A stretch of DNA of 64,000 nucleotides from Centroberyx gerrardi (Eukaryota > Chordata > Actinopteri > Beryciformes > Berycidae): contig NC_136016.1 in the NCBI RefSeq assembly GCF_048128805.1, positions 13,632,676 through 13,696,675 on the forward strand, given 5' to 3'. Under the pieces are notes generated by a model. That model saw nothing but the letters and a program-made list of their open reading frames with translations, was not told where the DNA came from and did not search any database. This document shows positions 1 to 14,311 of the stretch, one piece after another (position 1 is the stretch's first letter; every line of letters starts with the position of its first letter). Position numbers and translations under genes: made by a program.

Positions 1-2150
1 GCCTTGTTAAATATAAAAGCAGATTACACGGTTAATTTCATGGATAGTGATAATTACAGTAGGGCTGAATGTTGAGAAAGCATTAGTGGTAAATGTGACA
101 GGAATAAAAGAACATTTTATTGTGGGGAAGCTTTGGAGACATCCTGATCTAGCTGTAGATCATATAGTTATTCACACTTTGTGTACCAAGTCCCATTACT
201 TCTCGTTTACTCACTGTTGGCCACTGGCATGCGGCATTGTTGAGTTTGTAGCAAAGGAAATCAAAAGAATGATTCAGACACAGCAAGATACAGGGTAGTT
301 GTACACAATAATCCTTTCTCATCTGACCTTGTGGAAACAATTGAAATTGAACTGAAACAGACAATGGAAAATACCTTTTCAAAATGTAAACACTTGTTTT
401 TCACCTGAGTGTCTCAACCATTGTATCAGAAAATAAAAGCTTTTCTCACTTGGTGCCGACCACTCATAACCAATCCAAAGCCCTGGATCTATTGATAACA
501 AAACTGTGTTTCTCCAACTCTCATCTCCTCAGAGGAAAACTACAAGCCCCTCAACGGTTGGCGCTGCTGAAATGTGTATAGGTGCACACATGAGCCATTT
601 TGTCAGAGCAAGTGGTTGGGGTTTGGCGGTGAGTGAAGACACTAGAGGAGAAGCGCCTGCATCGAGGTTGAGAAAGAGTGAGAGAGAAAAGAGAGAATGG
701 GGCTCAACCCCCCCACATCAAAGCTTTGCCCACCGGCGGTGTCTTGTGATATTTATTTATTGAGATGATTTTGCCAGAAACCCAGTGGCCTAGCTGTGCC
801 CTCCCACTCTTTGATATGCTGCTTGGTTCTTAGCTGGCTGTCCTCAGAGAAAGAGGGGTCGTGGGGTCAGCCAGAGAGACCCCCAGAGGAAAAAACATGG
901 CTCACAGTGTACACATAGAAACACCACACACCATACCATATACACATACACACACAAACAGCACACCAGATGATGCATGGGGGGAGCAGGGGGACGGTGG
1001 TGGGTGGGGGATCAAGCATTGATTGTTATTAAAGGGCCAATGATCTGTTTCCTCCACCATTTGGAGGAGCGCGGCTCACATCTAAATGAATATCAGATTA
1101 ACACTACAGCACGCTCTCGATTAGCATGCTCAGTTCATGTGTCACAACAAGCTTAGTGCTAAAAAAAAAACCCAAGCTGAAGTGTGATGAAGCCAGAATG
1201 AGTTTTTTTTGTGTGTGTGGCTAGGAGAGAAAGAACAGAGAAATAGCCTCGGGGTTCATTCCTCTCATTAAAATGTCCAAATATAAAACAGGTTGACACC
1301 TAGTAATGAGGTATCCTCTCTCTCACACACACACGCATCAACACCCTCACCCACGGTAGCCAAAGATCACTTGCACACTGATCACATCACAGCAGTGCAG
1401 CCGGGCCTCCTGAGCTAAGTGCTAGCACTCTGTAACAGGATGAGCTTTCCTTTACGGCCAGAAAATGGTCATGTGCCACTCAGAAAGCTAAGATTAGCCG
1501 TCGCAGAGAGCCAGTGAGAGCCGTCCAGTATAGACCCAGGTGGAAGCCATTTGCTAACATCGTGTCTTTCCCAGTGTAAAGTAGCCCGGGGATGGACAAG
1601 GGTGGCGTGTTTATAGGCCCAATAACTTCCATGGAACAGTAAACCGCTGAGCACGAGAGAGTTGGGAACTCTTTAAAACGTCGGCTGGGGGCAGACGCAT
1701 CATCAAGACCGAGGTGAAGAGTTCCACGGCCCTCCAGGGTTACTTCTTAGATTTGGATTACACATCAATCTCGCTGCTGTCACTTGCTGTGTAATTTATG
1801 GGTGTAAATTACTCTGAAGTTGCCTCTCTGTGTGTATAAACCAATTGCTAACTCAAAGTTGAAAAGTCACTCTTATGATAGGAAATGCATGCTACTGTAG
1901 GGTCAGCAGTATGCATCTGAGGCACAAAACAACAGTGGAATCCATGCATACTGATTTTTTTTTTAGCATTTTTTTGGCAGTCGCTAACTCTGAGTAAGTG
2001 AGGAAGGCCCCTGTCAATGGGCCCCATGTCAGGAAGGGTCCACAGAGAATTCACAAAGCGCGGCGGAGAGCTACTCCTCACCGCACCGCAGGTTGTAATT
2101 TCAGCCGCGGGGGAGGGCACACTCATCTTTTTTGCGTGACAGATCTCCAA
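1..2150. other. Intergenic, no gene seen
   Basis: No reading frame resembles a known protein. Short CA and A runs only (about 925-965, 1161-1170, 1322-1335). Confidence 0.6.
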
Positions 2151-2154
2151 CATA

Positions 2155-2490
2155 ATGCATTGTCAAATAATTCTTAATATGGCGAGTGTGACACGATGGC
2201 CGCATTCTCAATATTCAGATTTGCTCTGGCTCATAAACTCAGCCGCCACCGCGTGCCATTGGCCCATCAATCAAGTCGTCTCCACTCTCCCCCCTCCCTC
2301 CCTCCTCTTCACCTGTCAACCCATTTGAATATGAGGTGGCGCTTGGATGGCTTCCACAAAATAAGCCTCTGGGAGAACAAGGCCTGGCAAAGCTGTTTAC
2401 ACGTGTAAAGGGCCTGGAATTTTGATTGAGGAATATGCACAGCTCTCCTGTGCCAGTGCATGTGACAATCCCCCCGCCTCAACCACAGGT
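2155..2490. promoter_or_regulatory. Candidate conserved non-coding element
   Basis: Low-repeat block with CACCTGTCAACC, paired TTTGAATATG/AATATGCA motifs and a perfect palindrome TTTACACGTGTAAA (2396-2409). No coding potential. Conservation is inferred from texture only. Confidence 0.3.
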
Positions 2491-3840
2491 CTTTTCCAGA
2501 CTTATTTACACATTATAAGATGTGTCTCATTGCTTTTATGAATTGAGCTGAATTTATTTATTTATTCATTTTTTTTGGTAATGTTTATTTTTTCTGTTGT
2601 TGGACATGCTTTTACAAATATCCTGGCTGGAAATAAAAGGCTTGACAAGGTTTGCGCCAATTTTGATGATGAGAACAAATACTGACAGAAAATTTCAAGG
2701 GTTGACAATCACTGCCCATCTCTCTTAGTCCCTCCTTCAATAACTCTCCTTTTAGACGGCCACTATAATTGATCTTATGTAAACAATAATCCATCTAAAG
2801 CAGAAGGACCGTTTAACAGAGACTGATTGTCTGTGTATGGGGGTAAACAAACAGAGTGCCACTGGATCTGTCACGGCCCGGGCCCCTCTAGATAAAGATG
2901 GATGGGGGAGTGGGAGGGAGGGAGGGGGCTGAGAGAGCGGCGCAGGCAGTAAAGAGCCACGTCAACTGCTCTCCCTCCTCATGCATTAAATTCAAAAGAG
3001 ACTGGTGTACAAAACTCCCACTGATCAATTGTAAGCAAAAGGGAGTGGGAGAAGGGAGGGGAGGGGGGGGGGGGGGAGCCAGACCCTTGTTTGGCATACA
3101 TGATCAGCACATTGGGCCAAATGATGTCATCCATCAGGATGGACACTGCAATTTGCCAGCTATTTCCTCATCAATCAAACTTGAGTGTTTTTACAAGGGG
3201 GTGGGATATGTGTGTGTGTCAGTGTGTGTGTGTGTGTGTGTGTCTACCAGAGACAGAGAGGCATCGGCAATCTCCAGTGTTTATCTCTCTATTAAGTGTC
3301 CTCCTCAGCAACAGCGCAGCTATCCACTCACCCCAAAACGTATCCCAGTGTGTAGCACTTGCAATTTATAGCAATACATCAAACCTCACCTACAGCTGCT
3401 TTCTCATCCATGTACACATTGTACAAGAGTTACAATCTGTTTCATTTCAATTAAACTTTATAGATACAATTCAAAAAACATGCAAAAGGTGTTGTCCATA
3501 TAACAAAACTCTTATGCCATTTTCAAAATACGCACTATTAAAATAGCAGAGCAGCTAAAGGTCCAAGAGCAATATGAGCTGATCAATACGGAGAATATTG
3601 ACCCTTGACATAACTCAAGTCCTGTTCAGTGTGACAGACTGTTATAAGCTCCCCTCCAGTCATGACATTATTTAAACCTCGCTAGAGAAGTATGAAGAGT
3701 TTGGGGTTTTTCTTCACAAAAAAGGCTGACAATACACTATACGGTGCCGGCTCTCTCCTGCTGACCAGCTATCAGTTACTTCTGAGAGTTCAGCTGTGTT
3801 GAGCTGTTTTGAACCCGTGGCGCCTTTGGCTCTTGAGGGT
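2491..3840. other. Intergenic, no gene seen
   Basis: AT-rich spacer, a G-rich tract (about 3046-3076) and a TG microsatellite. Confidence 0.6.
3209..3243. repeat. (TG)n microsatellite
   Basis: Dinucleotide run interrupted once by TCAG. Confidence 0.9.
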
Positions 3841-4990
3841 TCTCCATCTCATATGAGATCCTCCAGCTGACCACTAGATGTTATCCCTGCTAAATTCCCA
3901 AAAGAGCTCCTTAATACAGTTGGTCCTAGCATTTTATCTATTATCAACAGCTATTTAGCCACTGGCACATTTCCTTCCAGTTTTAAACATGCAGTAGTTC
4001 AACCCCTCCTGAAGAAACCTATAGGATCCTCTTACTCTCAGTAAGTATAGGCTTCAGTCTCAAAATACATTTTTTAAAGGAATTAGTTATCTTTCAACTG
4101 GTAAAAATTTGAAAAAAATAATACTTTGGAGTTTAGAGCATTTTACACCATTGAGAGTAACCAATGTCCTATTTTTAGCTGCTGTTGTCCAAATAATTAC
4201 AGGATGTTTTAGTTTACTTGGTTCTGCGTTTGACACTGTATATCTTAACAGGTAAATAATCACTTCACAAATTGAGTTACCAACTGTGCTGGATGGTTTT
4301 CCCTCAGACAGAAGTTGCACTCGGTAGCTAATTCATCGTATCTCTCCTTCCAAATTACCTTTGGATCCTGCCTGGTTTGATTCTTGGCTTCATCCCGTTC
4401 TCACTGTCCTCCTGTCAAATCATTTGAGAACATGATACACATTTTCATTCTTAGTCTGATGACAGCCACACATTATTCCAACGGCTGAGCCTCAAATAAT
4501 GGCTTGTAGAGACAGTAGATATTAGGTGCCAGATGTCCAAAACTTTCTCAAGTTTGCAAAAAATTCTCCAACTGCACAATAAATTGAATGTTTGGGTTTT
4601 CTAGTATTATAGCAGATTTTTTTTATTCTATATCCTACAGTATACCTGTGGTTTAGAACGAACCTGTCGTTGTTATGATACAGAATAAATGATTGATTGG
4701 GCACTGCTGCCTCTGTATGAGTGAGAGCACAGTCTGAGATCCTTTTGGTCATTCCAAAGTCTAGACTGAAGGTCAGGGGGTGTTAAAGTATTTTCTATCA
4801 CGACCCTTAAGCTTTGGAACAACCTGCCCGAGGAGATCAGGGCCGATTTTCCCAAAAGCATCTCAGCACTAGGATCATCTTTGCCCATTGGCTTCTAATT
4901 GAAGCGAGATGATCACGGCAGTAAGATGCCTGTGGGAATCCCAGCAGACACTAGAAAGATCGGCAGCTGGCATTAAAACACTGAGGAACA
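3841..4990 (+). mobile_element. Decayed L2-like non-LTR retrotransposon (reverse transcriptase remnant)
   Basis: An open stretch at 3871-4041 encodes KELLNTVGPSILSIINSYL and then FKHAVVQPLLKKP (3982-4020), an RT segment typical of fish L2/CR1-group LINEs. Further on, about 4,390-4,480 contains a broken match to the catalytic YADD region (now SDD, with stops). 4812-4841 encodes LWNNLPEEIR, a hallmark of the L2 ORF C-terminus. The pieces are collinear but interrupted by stops, frameshifts and a deletion between the last two. It is a dead copy. Confidence 0.65.
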
Positions 4991-6887
4991 TTTTTATAGA
5001 CTTTGTTTAACCAAACTGTTTTTTTATCAGAATTAAATTTGATTTGCCAAGTACAATCAGTGTGCAAGGAGTTTGACGTGGTTAATTGGTGCTGACACAT
5101 TACAATACAGTTACTATACTACTATACAGGATTGACACATTAGGTGCAGGGCATAACATAACAGAACCTCACAAGTATTCAATCAAAGCCAAAATATGCC
5201 ATATTAATGTTTTTAGCCAATTACTTTTTGACTTCCATTTTTACTCTTTAACCTTTATTTCTTCTATGTTGAGTTCTTCTATTCCTCCTTCTTCTTGTCA
5301 TTATTATTACTCCCACTACTACTTCTTCTACTACTATTGCAACTACTACTAATATATTTATCTGAAAACTCAGCTCATTGTTAGACCCCTGACCCAGCAG
5401 TCCAGAACAGCTATCACTCTCTCCCCCATCGCTCCCCTCTCCTTGCTCCTGTTGAGATAATGGTGTTTTCCTCTCCGGGGGGAAAGAGCGACCGGTCTTC
5501 ACTGGGACTGGAGAAGGTCTAGTTCACTTCATTATTAACCTACACACCCCCTCCGACCTCTGCAACACCCACCCACTGTGCAGCAACATGTGCATCTCAT
5601 TGTGAGGAGGACTCATTGGCCCCTTTTACCCCTGGCCTGCTTCGTCTGGCTCGTGGAGAGATCCCGAGCTGATTTATAAGCCTGTAACGAATTGGTCCCG
5701 AGTGTTTTGCATGCTTTGCAGAATGCGACACATGACTAAGGGCTGGCACTATTGCTTCTTGATGATTACTGTACAGTCTGAGTGATTTAGTTCTTCTCCG
5801 CTCTACGTCTGACTGGGGATGTCATGATTTTAGAAAAGATGGAAAAGTCAACTGTTTTTTTAATGTCATAAAAGTAGTGCCTGGACTCAATTGGACACAT
5901 GGACCATTAATGCACATCAATGTTTCCCCAAATACTGCATCAAAATATTTTTCTCAGCATTACACCACCATTTTCTGCAATAATAACAACCCGTTTTCAG
6001 TAAAACCTTGCGGAACCCTTTGGGAGTGGAGGTTGTTGGGTCATATTGGTTGTTTTGAGAAAAATAAAATGTACTGAAATAACAAAGCTAAGGCTATTGA
6101 AAATCTGCAATGTGCATAAACCCAAATATAATTAGGCCTACACACAATCGTTTAAATGTATTTTCTCATCGACACATTTTTTTCCTCATTATTCCTTTTT
6201 GAAAGGGTTTTATTGCATATTAATTGTGCAAAATAATTAAAAGACAGATGGCAAATTCGAACAGGGCTTGGGTGTGTGGTGCATTCGTGTATTTGCATAA
6301 CACAGCCTGTCTGAGATATTGCTACTTATCTGAGGTTAACTGAGCAAGTGAGTGCGTATCAACTATGATGATGTATAAGCTCATTTGATCCAGAATTTCA
6401 TGGGACTGCGAAAAAACATACAACGCACTTGTCTGTTTTTCAGTGAAGCCTCCTTGACAGACTCTTGACACTGCTGTCAGTCTCCTCTTAGCTTCGTACA
6501 CATTTATTTGAATTGGTGAGCATGATGAAGTAATGTAAAGTCACGCTCAAGTGGGTGCTATTGCTCTCTTTGGCTCTGCTATAACCTATAACGGTTGTGT
6601 TATTATAATCTACAATGTCCTTCAATTAAAGACAAATTCATCATTTGCTGCGTTTGGACACAGTGAGCATCCATGTTCAATACATTCACATTTAGCCCCC
6701 TTTTTTAAATTTTTTTATTTAAACAAATAACAGCAAATATGCTGAGTGTTGCTATGTTTACTGTGCAGGGTGGCATTTCTTAAGCTTAGACATGCTTAGC
6801 GATGGAGACACAAAACAGAAGGACAGAGGGCCTACAGTTTCATAAAAGAATAAATATACAAAAAGAACAAAAATAGAGGTGCTGTAC

Positions 6888-6890
<3 letters not shown>

Positions 6891-6930
<40 letters not shown>
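6891..6930. repeat. (AC)20 microsatellite
   Basis: Uninterrupted AC run followed by a CT-rich tract. Confidence 0.95.
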
Positions 6931-6936
<6 letters not shown>

Positions 6937-7162
6937 AGTTTCTCTCTTTCTCACTTACTCTCTTTCTCGCTCTCTCTTTCACTCTCTTTGTCATCCAGTC
7001 TCAGTGCTAGCGAGTGCTGGCATCCACTCGGGCTGGGAGATGTTCTAAGACCTCTTCTTACTTTGTGCCAGCTCTGCTATACCCTAGTGGGTGTGCGTTT
7101 AAGTTTCCCCATCTGCTTCTGTTCACATTATCTAGCTCCGGGGCAGGCACCTTGCCTAAAAT

Positions 7163-7166
7163 ACAC

Positions 7167-7206
<40 letters not shown>

Positions 7207-7210
7207 ACAC
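7163..7210. repeat. (AC)n microsatellite
   Basis: AC run with single-base interruptions, 230 bp from another AC run. Confidence 0.95.
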
Positions 7211-7279
7211 CGAGTTTCATCTTTGTGCTGATGACGCAGTTTTACAGTTGTGTGAAGCCCACACACATAGCATAGCAGG

Positions 7280-7283
<4 letters not shown>

Positions 7284-7311
<28 letters not shown>
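7284..7311. repeat. Poly-T tract (28 nt)
   Basis: Uninterrupted T28 followed by a pyrimidine-rich stretch. Could be the reverse of an old retroposon poly-A tail, but no element is recognisable beside it. Confidence 0.9.
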
Positions 7312-9233
7312 ATCTTTACCTTCCTTTTCTTTCTCGACAGAACAGGCGAAATCAAGAGGAAGCGCTGGCCTCTGGAGAGTGGAGGCCGCTAACTTCCTCT
7401 GAGCGTTGTGATCACTGGCTGCTCATCCCCGGAGGTTAAATCAGCGGTGGAGCTCAGAGGACGTAGGGGAGCAAACATCACTAGCAGTTCTGCTGTGAGC
7501 GAGGGGCCAAATTTGCATCAGAGTTCTCCCTTTTAAATTCCTCCTCAATCATATGCTATTCTTCAGCATTGCGTTATGACTTTCGAGGTACGAGCAAGCA
7601 AAATAAAGGCTGCGGAAGCTATAGATTACGAAACAATGTATTGATTTTGAATTACAGCTTCAGAAAATAAAGGAGTTGAGTAATATACGAGGACGGTCAA
7701 AACGCCCAAAGTGATTTGCCATGTTACACTATTGTATTGACACGTAACGTAGCAACCACTTGACTGAGGAGGGGTTACAATGGGAAAGAAAAATTTCAGA
7801 GAGGTTGTTTTTTTTCCCAGAGAGCCATGTGATGTGGCTACGCTCTCGCTTTCTCTGCTATGACTGCTGCCATAAAAAGCTGATTGAGCTGTCTGCTGGA
7901 GGGGTCAGAGGTCAAACTCCTTCTGTCAGGAGCGGGCTGGTGGCGAGCAACGGGGAGGGGTCAGGGGCCCGCGACCTGTTGATTGTCCGAGGTATGATGG
8001 ACTGGGAGGGGGCAGGGGGGGGGCTGCAGTGTGTGGCTCCCGTGAACTATGAAGGAAATCAGTGGTGACAAGAGGTGAGTCGGGGTGGCTGGGTAATTCT
8101 GTCACCACCTGATGCTGCTCTCTAGACGAGGGACAAGGCCGGGAAGAAAAGAGGAGCCCGTTTAGGTCAGAGAGAGGGGGAAAGAGAGAGGGGAAATGTG
8201 GCCAACAGACAGCTCTATGTCCAAGAATATGTTAGTTTAAAGCCGGCCTTTATTCTGACTTTTGTTTGACGTGAAAATGCGTCCGTGAAAATGAAAACTA
8301 AAAGCAATATGAGGAATCTGGATTAAAATTTACAGCCCTGGCACAATTATTTAGCTATTATGTAATGAAGAAACATTCATTAAATGCCTTGCTCTTAAGC
8401 AAAAGGGGAAATTGCTGAAATTAATTTTTGCACAATATTTCCAGCGCTGCTCACACACCCTCAGCAGGCGGTCTGCAGGTGCTGCAGGCCTCTGTGAGCG
8501 CGGCAGACTGTCGGCAGCGACACCCTCCCTTCACTCGTGTAAAAACCAAAAGACCCTGACAGCTCTGCAACGCCGTCCAACAAACGATTATTTTCCATTT
8601 AAAAAGAACTGCCCAGACATGCGTAGTTTTCATGTTTCTTTCAGTTCCGCACAAAACCTCGCCTGGGCCCGCATGTTTCATGGCCAACAAGATGTTGTGT
8701 GTACGTCTGCCTGCCTCCCCTCTCCCTTGTTGCTTTATGTTTGCTTATCTGTTTGGCTTTACTTATTCATATCTGCGTTTTGGGCGCTCCTTTCTTGCCT
8801 CTTGATATTTGTCAATATGGGCTTGACCTCAGCGGGCCAAGCCTCTCCTCTGAAGTGGGAGCTGGCGATAGCCTTGAAAACAGACCTTTAAATTAAACGA
8901 GGGAGAACACAGATTGTTGTATAATTCATCTAGACCCCCCGCCGAGGATCCTCTGTGCAGTCGTGTTACTGTCGAGATTAGAATTTCCTTTTGTTGCCGC
9001 CTGTTTGTGTAATACACAATGTGGATCCTGCCAGGGCCCAGTAAATTACCTCTTTAAACATTCATTTGCCTTAACCAAGAGGAGGGGAGGGGGGAGGAGG
9101 GGAGGGGAGAAAGGAAAAAGCCTCTTGATTTCATATACAATGAATAAGTTAATAAAAAGATTTTTCCCCTCTCCTGTGCACGCATTTTTTTTTTCCACAC
9201 TCGAAATCATCCTTACCAAATCAAAAAGTAAGA

Positions 9234-9260
9234 GAGAAAAAGGAAGGGAGGGAGGAAGAA

Positions 9261-9299
<39 letters not shown>

Positions 9300-9428
9300 T
9301 AGAGTGAGACAGAGAATGTGTGCGTATGCAGAAGTACAACAACAACAAAAAAGAGGAGAGGAGTGAAGCCGATTGGAGAGGAGAGAGGAAGCGAGAGAGA
9401 GAACGAGAGAGAGAGAGAGAGAGCGAGC
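9234..9428. repeat. GA-rich tract with (GA)n runs
   Basis: Two GA microsatellites (9264-9298 and about 9404-9423) in a purine-rich region. The long minus-strand reading frame over it is an artefact of the CT repeat. Confidence 0.9.
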
Positions 9429-12400
9429 AAGATGAGCTCTTGGAATGATGTGCCTCATAGTCCCCGCATGTGCATCCCAAAATACCTGGTGCTGGAAATG
9501 TGAAAGCCAGGCGCGCAACGGACGCCATTCCCCAGAGAGGCTCCGCTGGTATCATTAGCGAGGGAAACGGCGGGCTCAAGTGGCGTACAAACTTCAGCAA
9601 AACGTCAAGAGAGAGAAATGTGCGCGCATTGCGCCTCTTTTTTCCTCCCCTCTTTCCCCCCCCTTTTCTCACTCTCCCTCTCTCTTTTTTCTTTCTTTGT
9701 GTTGTGTTTCAGATACGACACCACTCTTCTACCAAATTAATATTTCTCAAAATAAAAGCCAGGACAACTTTAAACTAGCGAGTGAAGAGAGGGGAGGGAA
9801 GAAAGGAGAGAGGGGGTAGAGAGAGAGAGGATTTGGTTCAGTTTGCACGCTTCCTGTGAAGTGGAGTCTCTGTCTTCCTGCTCCTCTCGTTTTGAGGTCT
9901 GTGGTTTTGTCGTCTCCGTCTTGGAGTCAGCGCCGTCTAACTGATGAGGTCGTCACAACTGCTTATGAATGGCAAATGAGGGAACACAGCAAGCATCCAC
10001 AGCCGCTAGTAGAGGGACATTTACATACAGTTTGTATCATAAGCAGAAATCCTCCTCGACCTGGACAAAGTATTGTAATATTGTTGCATCCTGAGCAAAG
10101 AGACCTCGGACTACTCTGTCATTTCCAGAACAATGCTAAGCACAAAACATGCAAAGACACAGCATGAGGCGCTAACCTAGTCTGTAATCAAACTCACAAA
10201 TAAACACTGTTTGCTACGTGCTTCTGCTGTGTGCTCAGTCTGTCTCCCACATTTCTGAGCAACAATGATACTAGATGCCCATTTAATGGTGGGCAATAAA
10301 ATAGTGCTCTTCTGTCATGTGAGATATTTACTCGCACCAACACATTCAGAACAGTTGCGTCTCTAACAATTGCCTCTTTAATGGGATCTTGGTGTCTCAC
10401 TACTCCCAGAGCCGATGAAATGGCACGGCTACAGCGCACAACTGTAATCAAGAGGGACAGCGAGCGCCCTTCTGCGATTGGCTGGCGACTGGAGCCAAAT
10501 ATGTCTTTTCTACGTGGTGCAGTCTGTCGCAGACGTAATTACAAGTTAGATCTAAATAAACAAACAGCTGCTGCCTGACCGCCCCTTCAGGAGCTGTTTG
10601 GTGGCTGCTGCTGGAGATGTCTGCTTGCTTTTGCTGCAGCATTAGAGCACAATCATAGAAGAGTGCACACAGACACATTCTATATAGAGTGCGCTGCACA
10701 CACACGGCATTACAACTCACCCTGTTATCATGCGAGACCTCACATGCACTGCGTACTTACTAATGATAGCTCTCGTAAGAGGATAAACATATACATAACG
10801 CATACATCCAAACATATTACATATAATTTTAGCTGTGATGGCCTATAGACGCGAAAGATGGGCTATTTCTGTCGGGCTTGCTCGATGAAAAGGGAGGGGG
10901 CACAAATGCAGAAAAATTGTCCACCAACCTAACAATTAGCCCTTTATTTTAATTGGGGCATTTCATAGTGAATCAGCGAGCCTCTGAGGCTAACCAAAAG
11001 TACCGAGCGGTGCTAAACTTGGAGTGTGTAAGGCTTTCTTCACCAGTCCTATTTTAGAACAGAGGGAAGGAGAGAGAAATATAGAAGGCGGGAGAGGCGG
11101 AAAGGGAGCTGCGCTCTATGATCGAGGCACACAGAATCCAATGGAGTGCTCCTCTGCCACCTCGACAAAACATATTTGTGGTACACCACTACAAAACCAG
11201 ACAAGATACTCAACATCTGCCTCCCTCTAGGGAAAATTACAGGCGGTGGACAATTCAATTTGTGTGCAGTGGACTTCGATGCTTTTGTGGCCAGTGGATG
11301 ACATGGAGTTAGATGGTCATTAATGTTTAAATTGGCTGAATACACATACTGCTGGAGGTCACTGGAGTAATAAGGTCAAGAGGCTACTGGATAATGTATT
11401 AAAGTATTAAAGGCATATAAAAGTTAATGGAAATTCTTATTGTTTTGATATCATATCATAGACTAACTTTTAGCCAGGGTTTGAATGACAAAAACTATTA
11501 ACGACAATTAAACACAATTTTGTAGAGGAAAATCTGTTGTAATTTGTCTGTGGGCGTGGACCTTATACTCATGAATATGCAAATTAACAGTGAACTTGCC
11601 TTAAGCAGGGTAAAGTCAGCCAAATCAGGATGTGGCAATTAAAATGTTTTTCTTCAACAACCACAATGATCCAACCCTGCTGGCACACAAGTTAATCTCC
11701 AATTAATCACGTTAGTAAAGCAAACATTAGCCTGTCCTCGATGTCTAATTCAATGTTGGGGAATCAGACTGAATAAGCAACAACAGTCTGCTGTATCATG
11801 CTCACACAATTCCCTTTAACACTAAACAAGCAAAGAAATCACATACCTGAAAACAAAGTTACAGGGCCAAGCTAAACTAGTTTAAACCAGCCATGGTCCA
11901 GCTAGACTATCTGATAAGTAACACAGCTAGCAGTGAAGCTAACCTGTGAGCTTAACTGATCACAGCTCCTGGGATTCGTATTCGTATTCGAAGGAAGAAG
12001 AGCTGCAACTGTAACTAAAGGAAGGCTACAGCATCAGCTACTACTGTTTAGCTAATGCAGATGCCTTCTGGTGGAAGCTGCTAACTCTCTCTTTGGGGAA
12101 ATGGACACTACAGATGTGAATTCTTAATGTTGTTGTCATCCATACTTTGCTGTTAAAGAAGGTAAAAAGTGTCCTGTTTTGTTTTGTTTTTGTGGGACGG
12201 GGGGACAGCATTGCAACAAGGGACACGATATCTGTGTTGGGTTAGAAGGCAACAACTGACAAAGGGCACAAAGGGGGCAGGGTAGTTTCATTACTATACT
12301 CATTTAATACAGTATGTAATGCGGGTTCAGTCTTTACTGGTGTTCAGGATGTGCTTTCATTGGTCTGTCCTGTTTTCAATCCTGCCTGTTGAAATGCTTG

Positions 12401-14263
12401 AAATGGAGGTAAGAGCAAGCCAATCTCTGACAAAGCTTATATGGATTATCTATTCTTTCTCCAGTTTATGTGAACTTTCTTATGCCGGCAAAGTTACCAA
12501 GAGAAGGCTCAAAAGAAGAAAGTTTTGTGTACATTTCAGATAATATAGGATCAACTGTAATTGGACTTTTGTTTCTCTTGTTAACTGAATGGATCGTTGT
12601 GTAGTGTTGGTGCGGCAAGGCTTCTACTTTTCTCAGTAACAAGTAGTGTACCAGAATTTACTATTTCAATTCATGTAATCATATTTCAGTTGCCAGTGAG
12701 AAAAAGTTGTTATTGTTATCTTTACTCCCAAATATCAGAATTTGAACAATCTAGAAACTATGCAGTTTTCTCTCACATCCCGTTCCTCTGTTTTCATCAA
12801 AATTGGTAGGTCTTACTTACTTACTTACTCTTGCCTTTTGTACAAACTGTTACAGATCGTTGAAACACTTATGCTCAATTTATCACAAAACGTGACCAAT
12901 GCTATTTGGTAGTTTTGAAAGGACAAACAGCATGCTCTCTGACATATAGGCTAGGTGTTTTCATTAGCATTAGCCTATTCTGCAGTAGGTACAGTAGGAG
13001 AGCTCAGGTATAGTGTAGACAGGTAAGGTTTTTCCATCTTTGCCTATGACATTTCATAGCTGAAGAATTCGACTTTCAAAATGTGTATCTGTCAGTAATT
13101 ACAGGCTACAGCTTGTATTGTTCATCAAGGACATTTGCTCCCAAGCATTTTGAAGTTCTCTATTCTCTGATACATTTGACCTGCTTAGTGTGTCCTCTCG
13201 TCCATCGACAGCCAAGGATTCCTAAACGACGTTGGTAATTTAAAACTGCAATTTTACGACATTATGGCTTAATATAGAAATTTGGTGGTTCATGTCTTAT
13301 GTCTTTCCAACTGACTGTACAACTACAAACTGTAGAAGGGGCCAGTAGAGAGCAACCAGCAACAGCAGCTGGCTATTGAGAAAATCCTAAGATGTGTATA
13401 TATGTACATTTGTGTCAAGCTCATGTTTCTGAAGTTAATTTCTCCCCTGCCATTTTGCACTATTTGGCTGCTCAGATGGGTAACAGCAGAACCTGCGCTC
13501 ATCTGATCAGCATCAACCTGCACGTAGATTCATGATTTCATGAAGTGTTGCAAAAAGTTTCAACAAAGATTGCTCACAGCGAATACAACCCACCGCACTC
13601 AACTGAGTTTTGAAGATAAGAGAGGGTGCAGTCGCCTATTTTGGGAAAGCAACCTAAAAGTAACATAACAAGCAATATATATAACAAATTACTACTCTTA
13701 GAGAGTAAAAAGTAAAGTAATCTTTCCATGTATAATGAGAAACATGCTGTGCTCCTTTTGAGTAGTCCAGCGCTGCTGTTGTATGATTTCAAGTTCTCTC
13801 ACAACACATTTAACCCTCTTTAGCGTCCCATTCAAATGGCATGAATCCAGTCAGCACCGTGTGCAAAGTTCAAAGGTCGCTCCCCTCCTTTTAATTGGTG
13901 TCACAGTAATATTAGCTGTTGGTAGTGGCTCTAGAGCAGCTAATGTGCTGATAACACATTACAGTTGAAGGTTTCAGTGCTTTGAAACACCAGAGGAATG
14001 AGGTGTGGGAATCCAATCCATTAGATAAAGCCAACAGTAATAGGTATCCCATATCAAAGGCGTGCAGTTTAAACTGCTGGGGCTTTGGATGCGCTCATTG
14101 CTATTTATTGTTTTAAGTGGAGCTTTATGCACAGGAGGTGATATCAACACACTAACAAAACCCTTTCAACACCAGTGGGCTTTGCGTGACATCAAATGTG
14201 TCTATTAACCAACCTCTTGACAAGCCAAGGTGATTCATCTCCACTGTGCTGTGCTGTGCTGTG

Positions 14264-14311
<48 letters not shown>

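Larger units (their letters stand above)
4991..9233. other. Intergenic, no gene seen
   Basis: Imperfect TTC/TAC triplets at about 5270-5355, two AC microsatellites and poly-T. A homeodomain/POU-rich AT stretch lies at 6205-6245. The 159-codon frame at 8412-8891 has no recognisable domain and I do not treat it as a gene. Confidence 0.6.

Noticed and set aside
7315..7440. Strong splice-acceptor look-alike (poly-T, TTTCTTTCTCGACAG) with a 30-codon open frame
   Set aside because: No matching donor, no homology. Poly-T tracts create such look-alikes by chance.
8412..8891. 159-codon plus-strand frame
   Set aside because: Unbiased composition, no recognised homology or hydrophobic pattern typical of a real protein, overlapping frames on both strands of similar length.
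9046..9672. 208-codon minus-strand reading frame
   Set aside because: Mostly Ser-Leu repeats produced by a CT microsatellite. No domain and no splice or promoter context.
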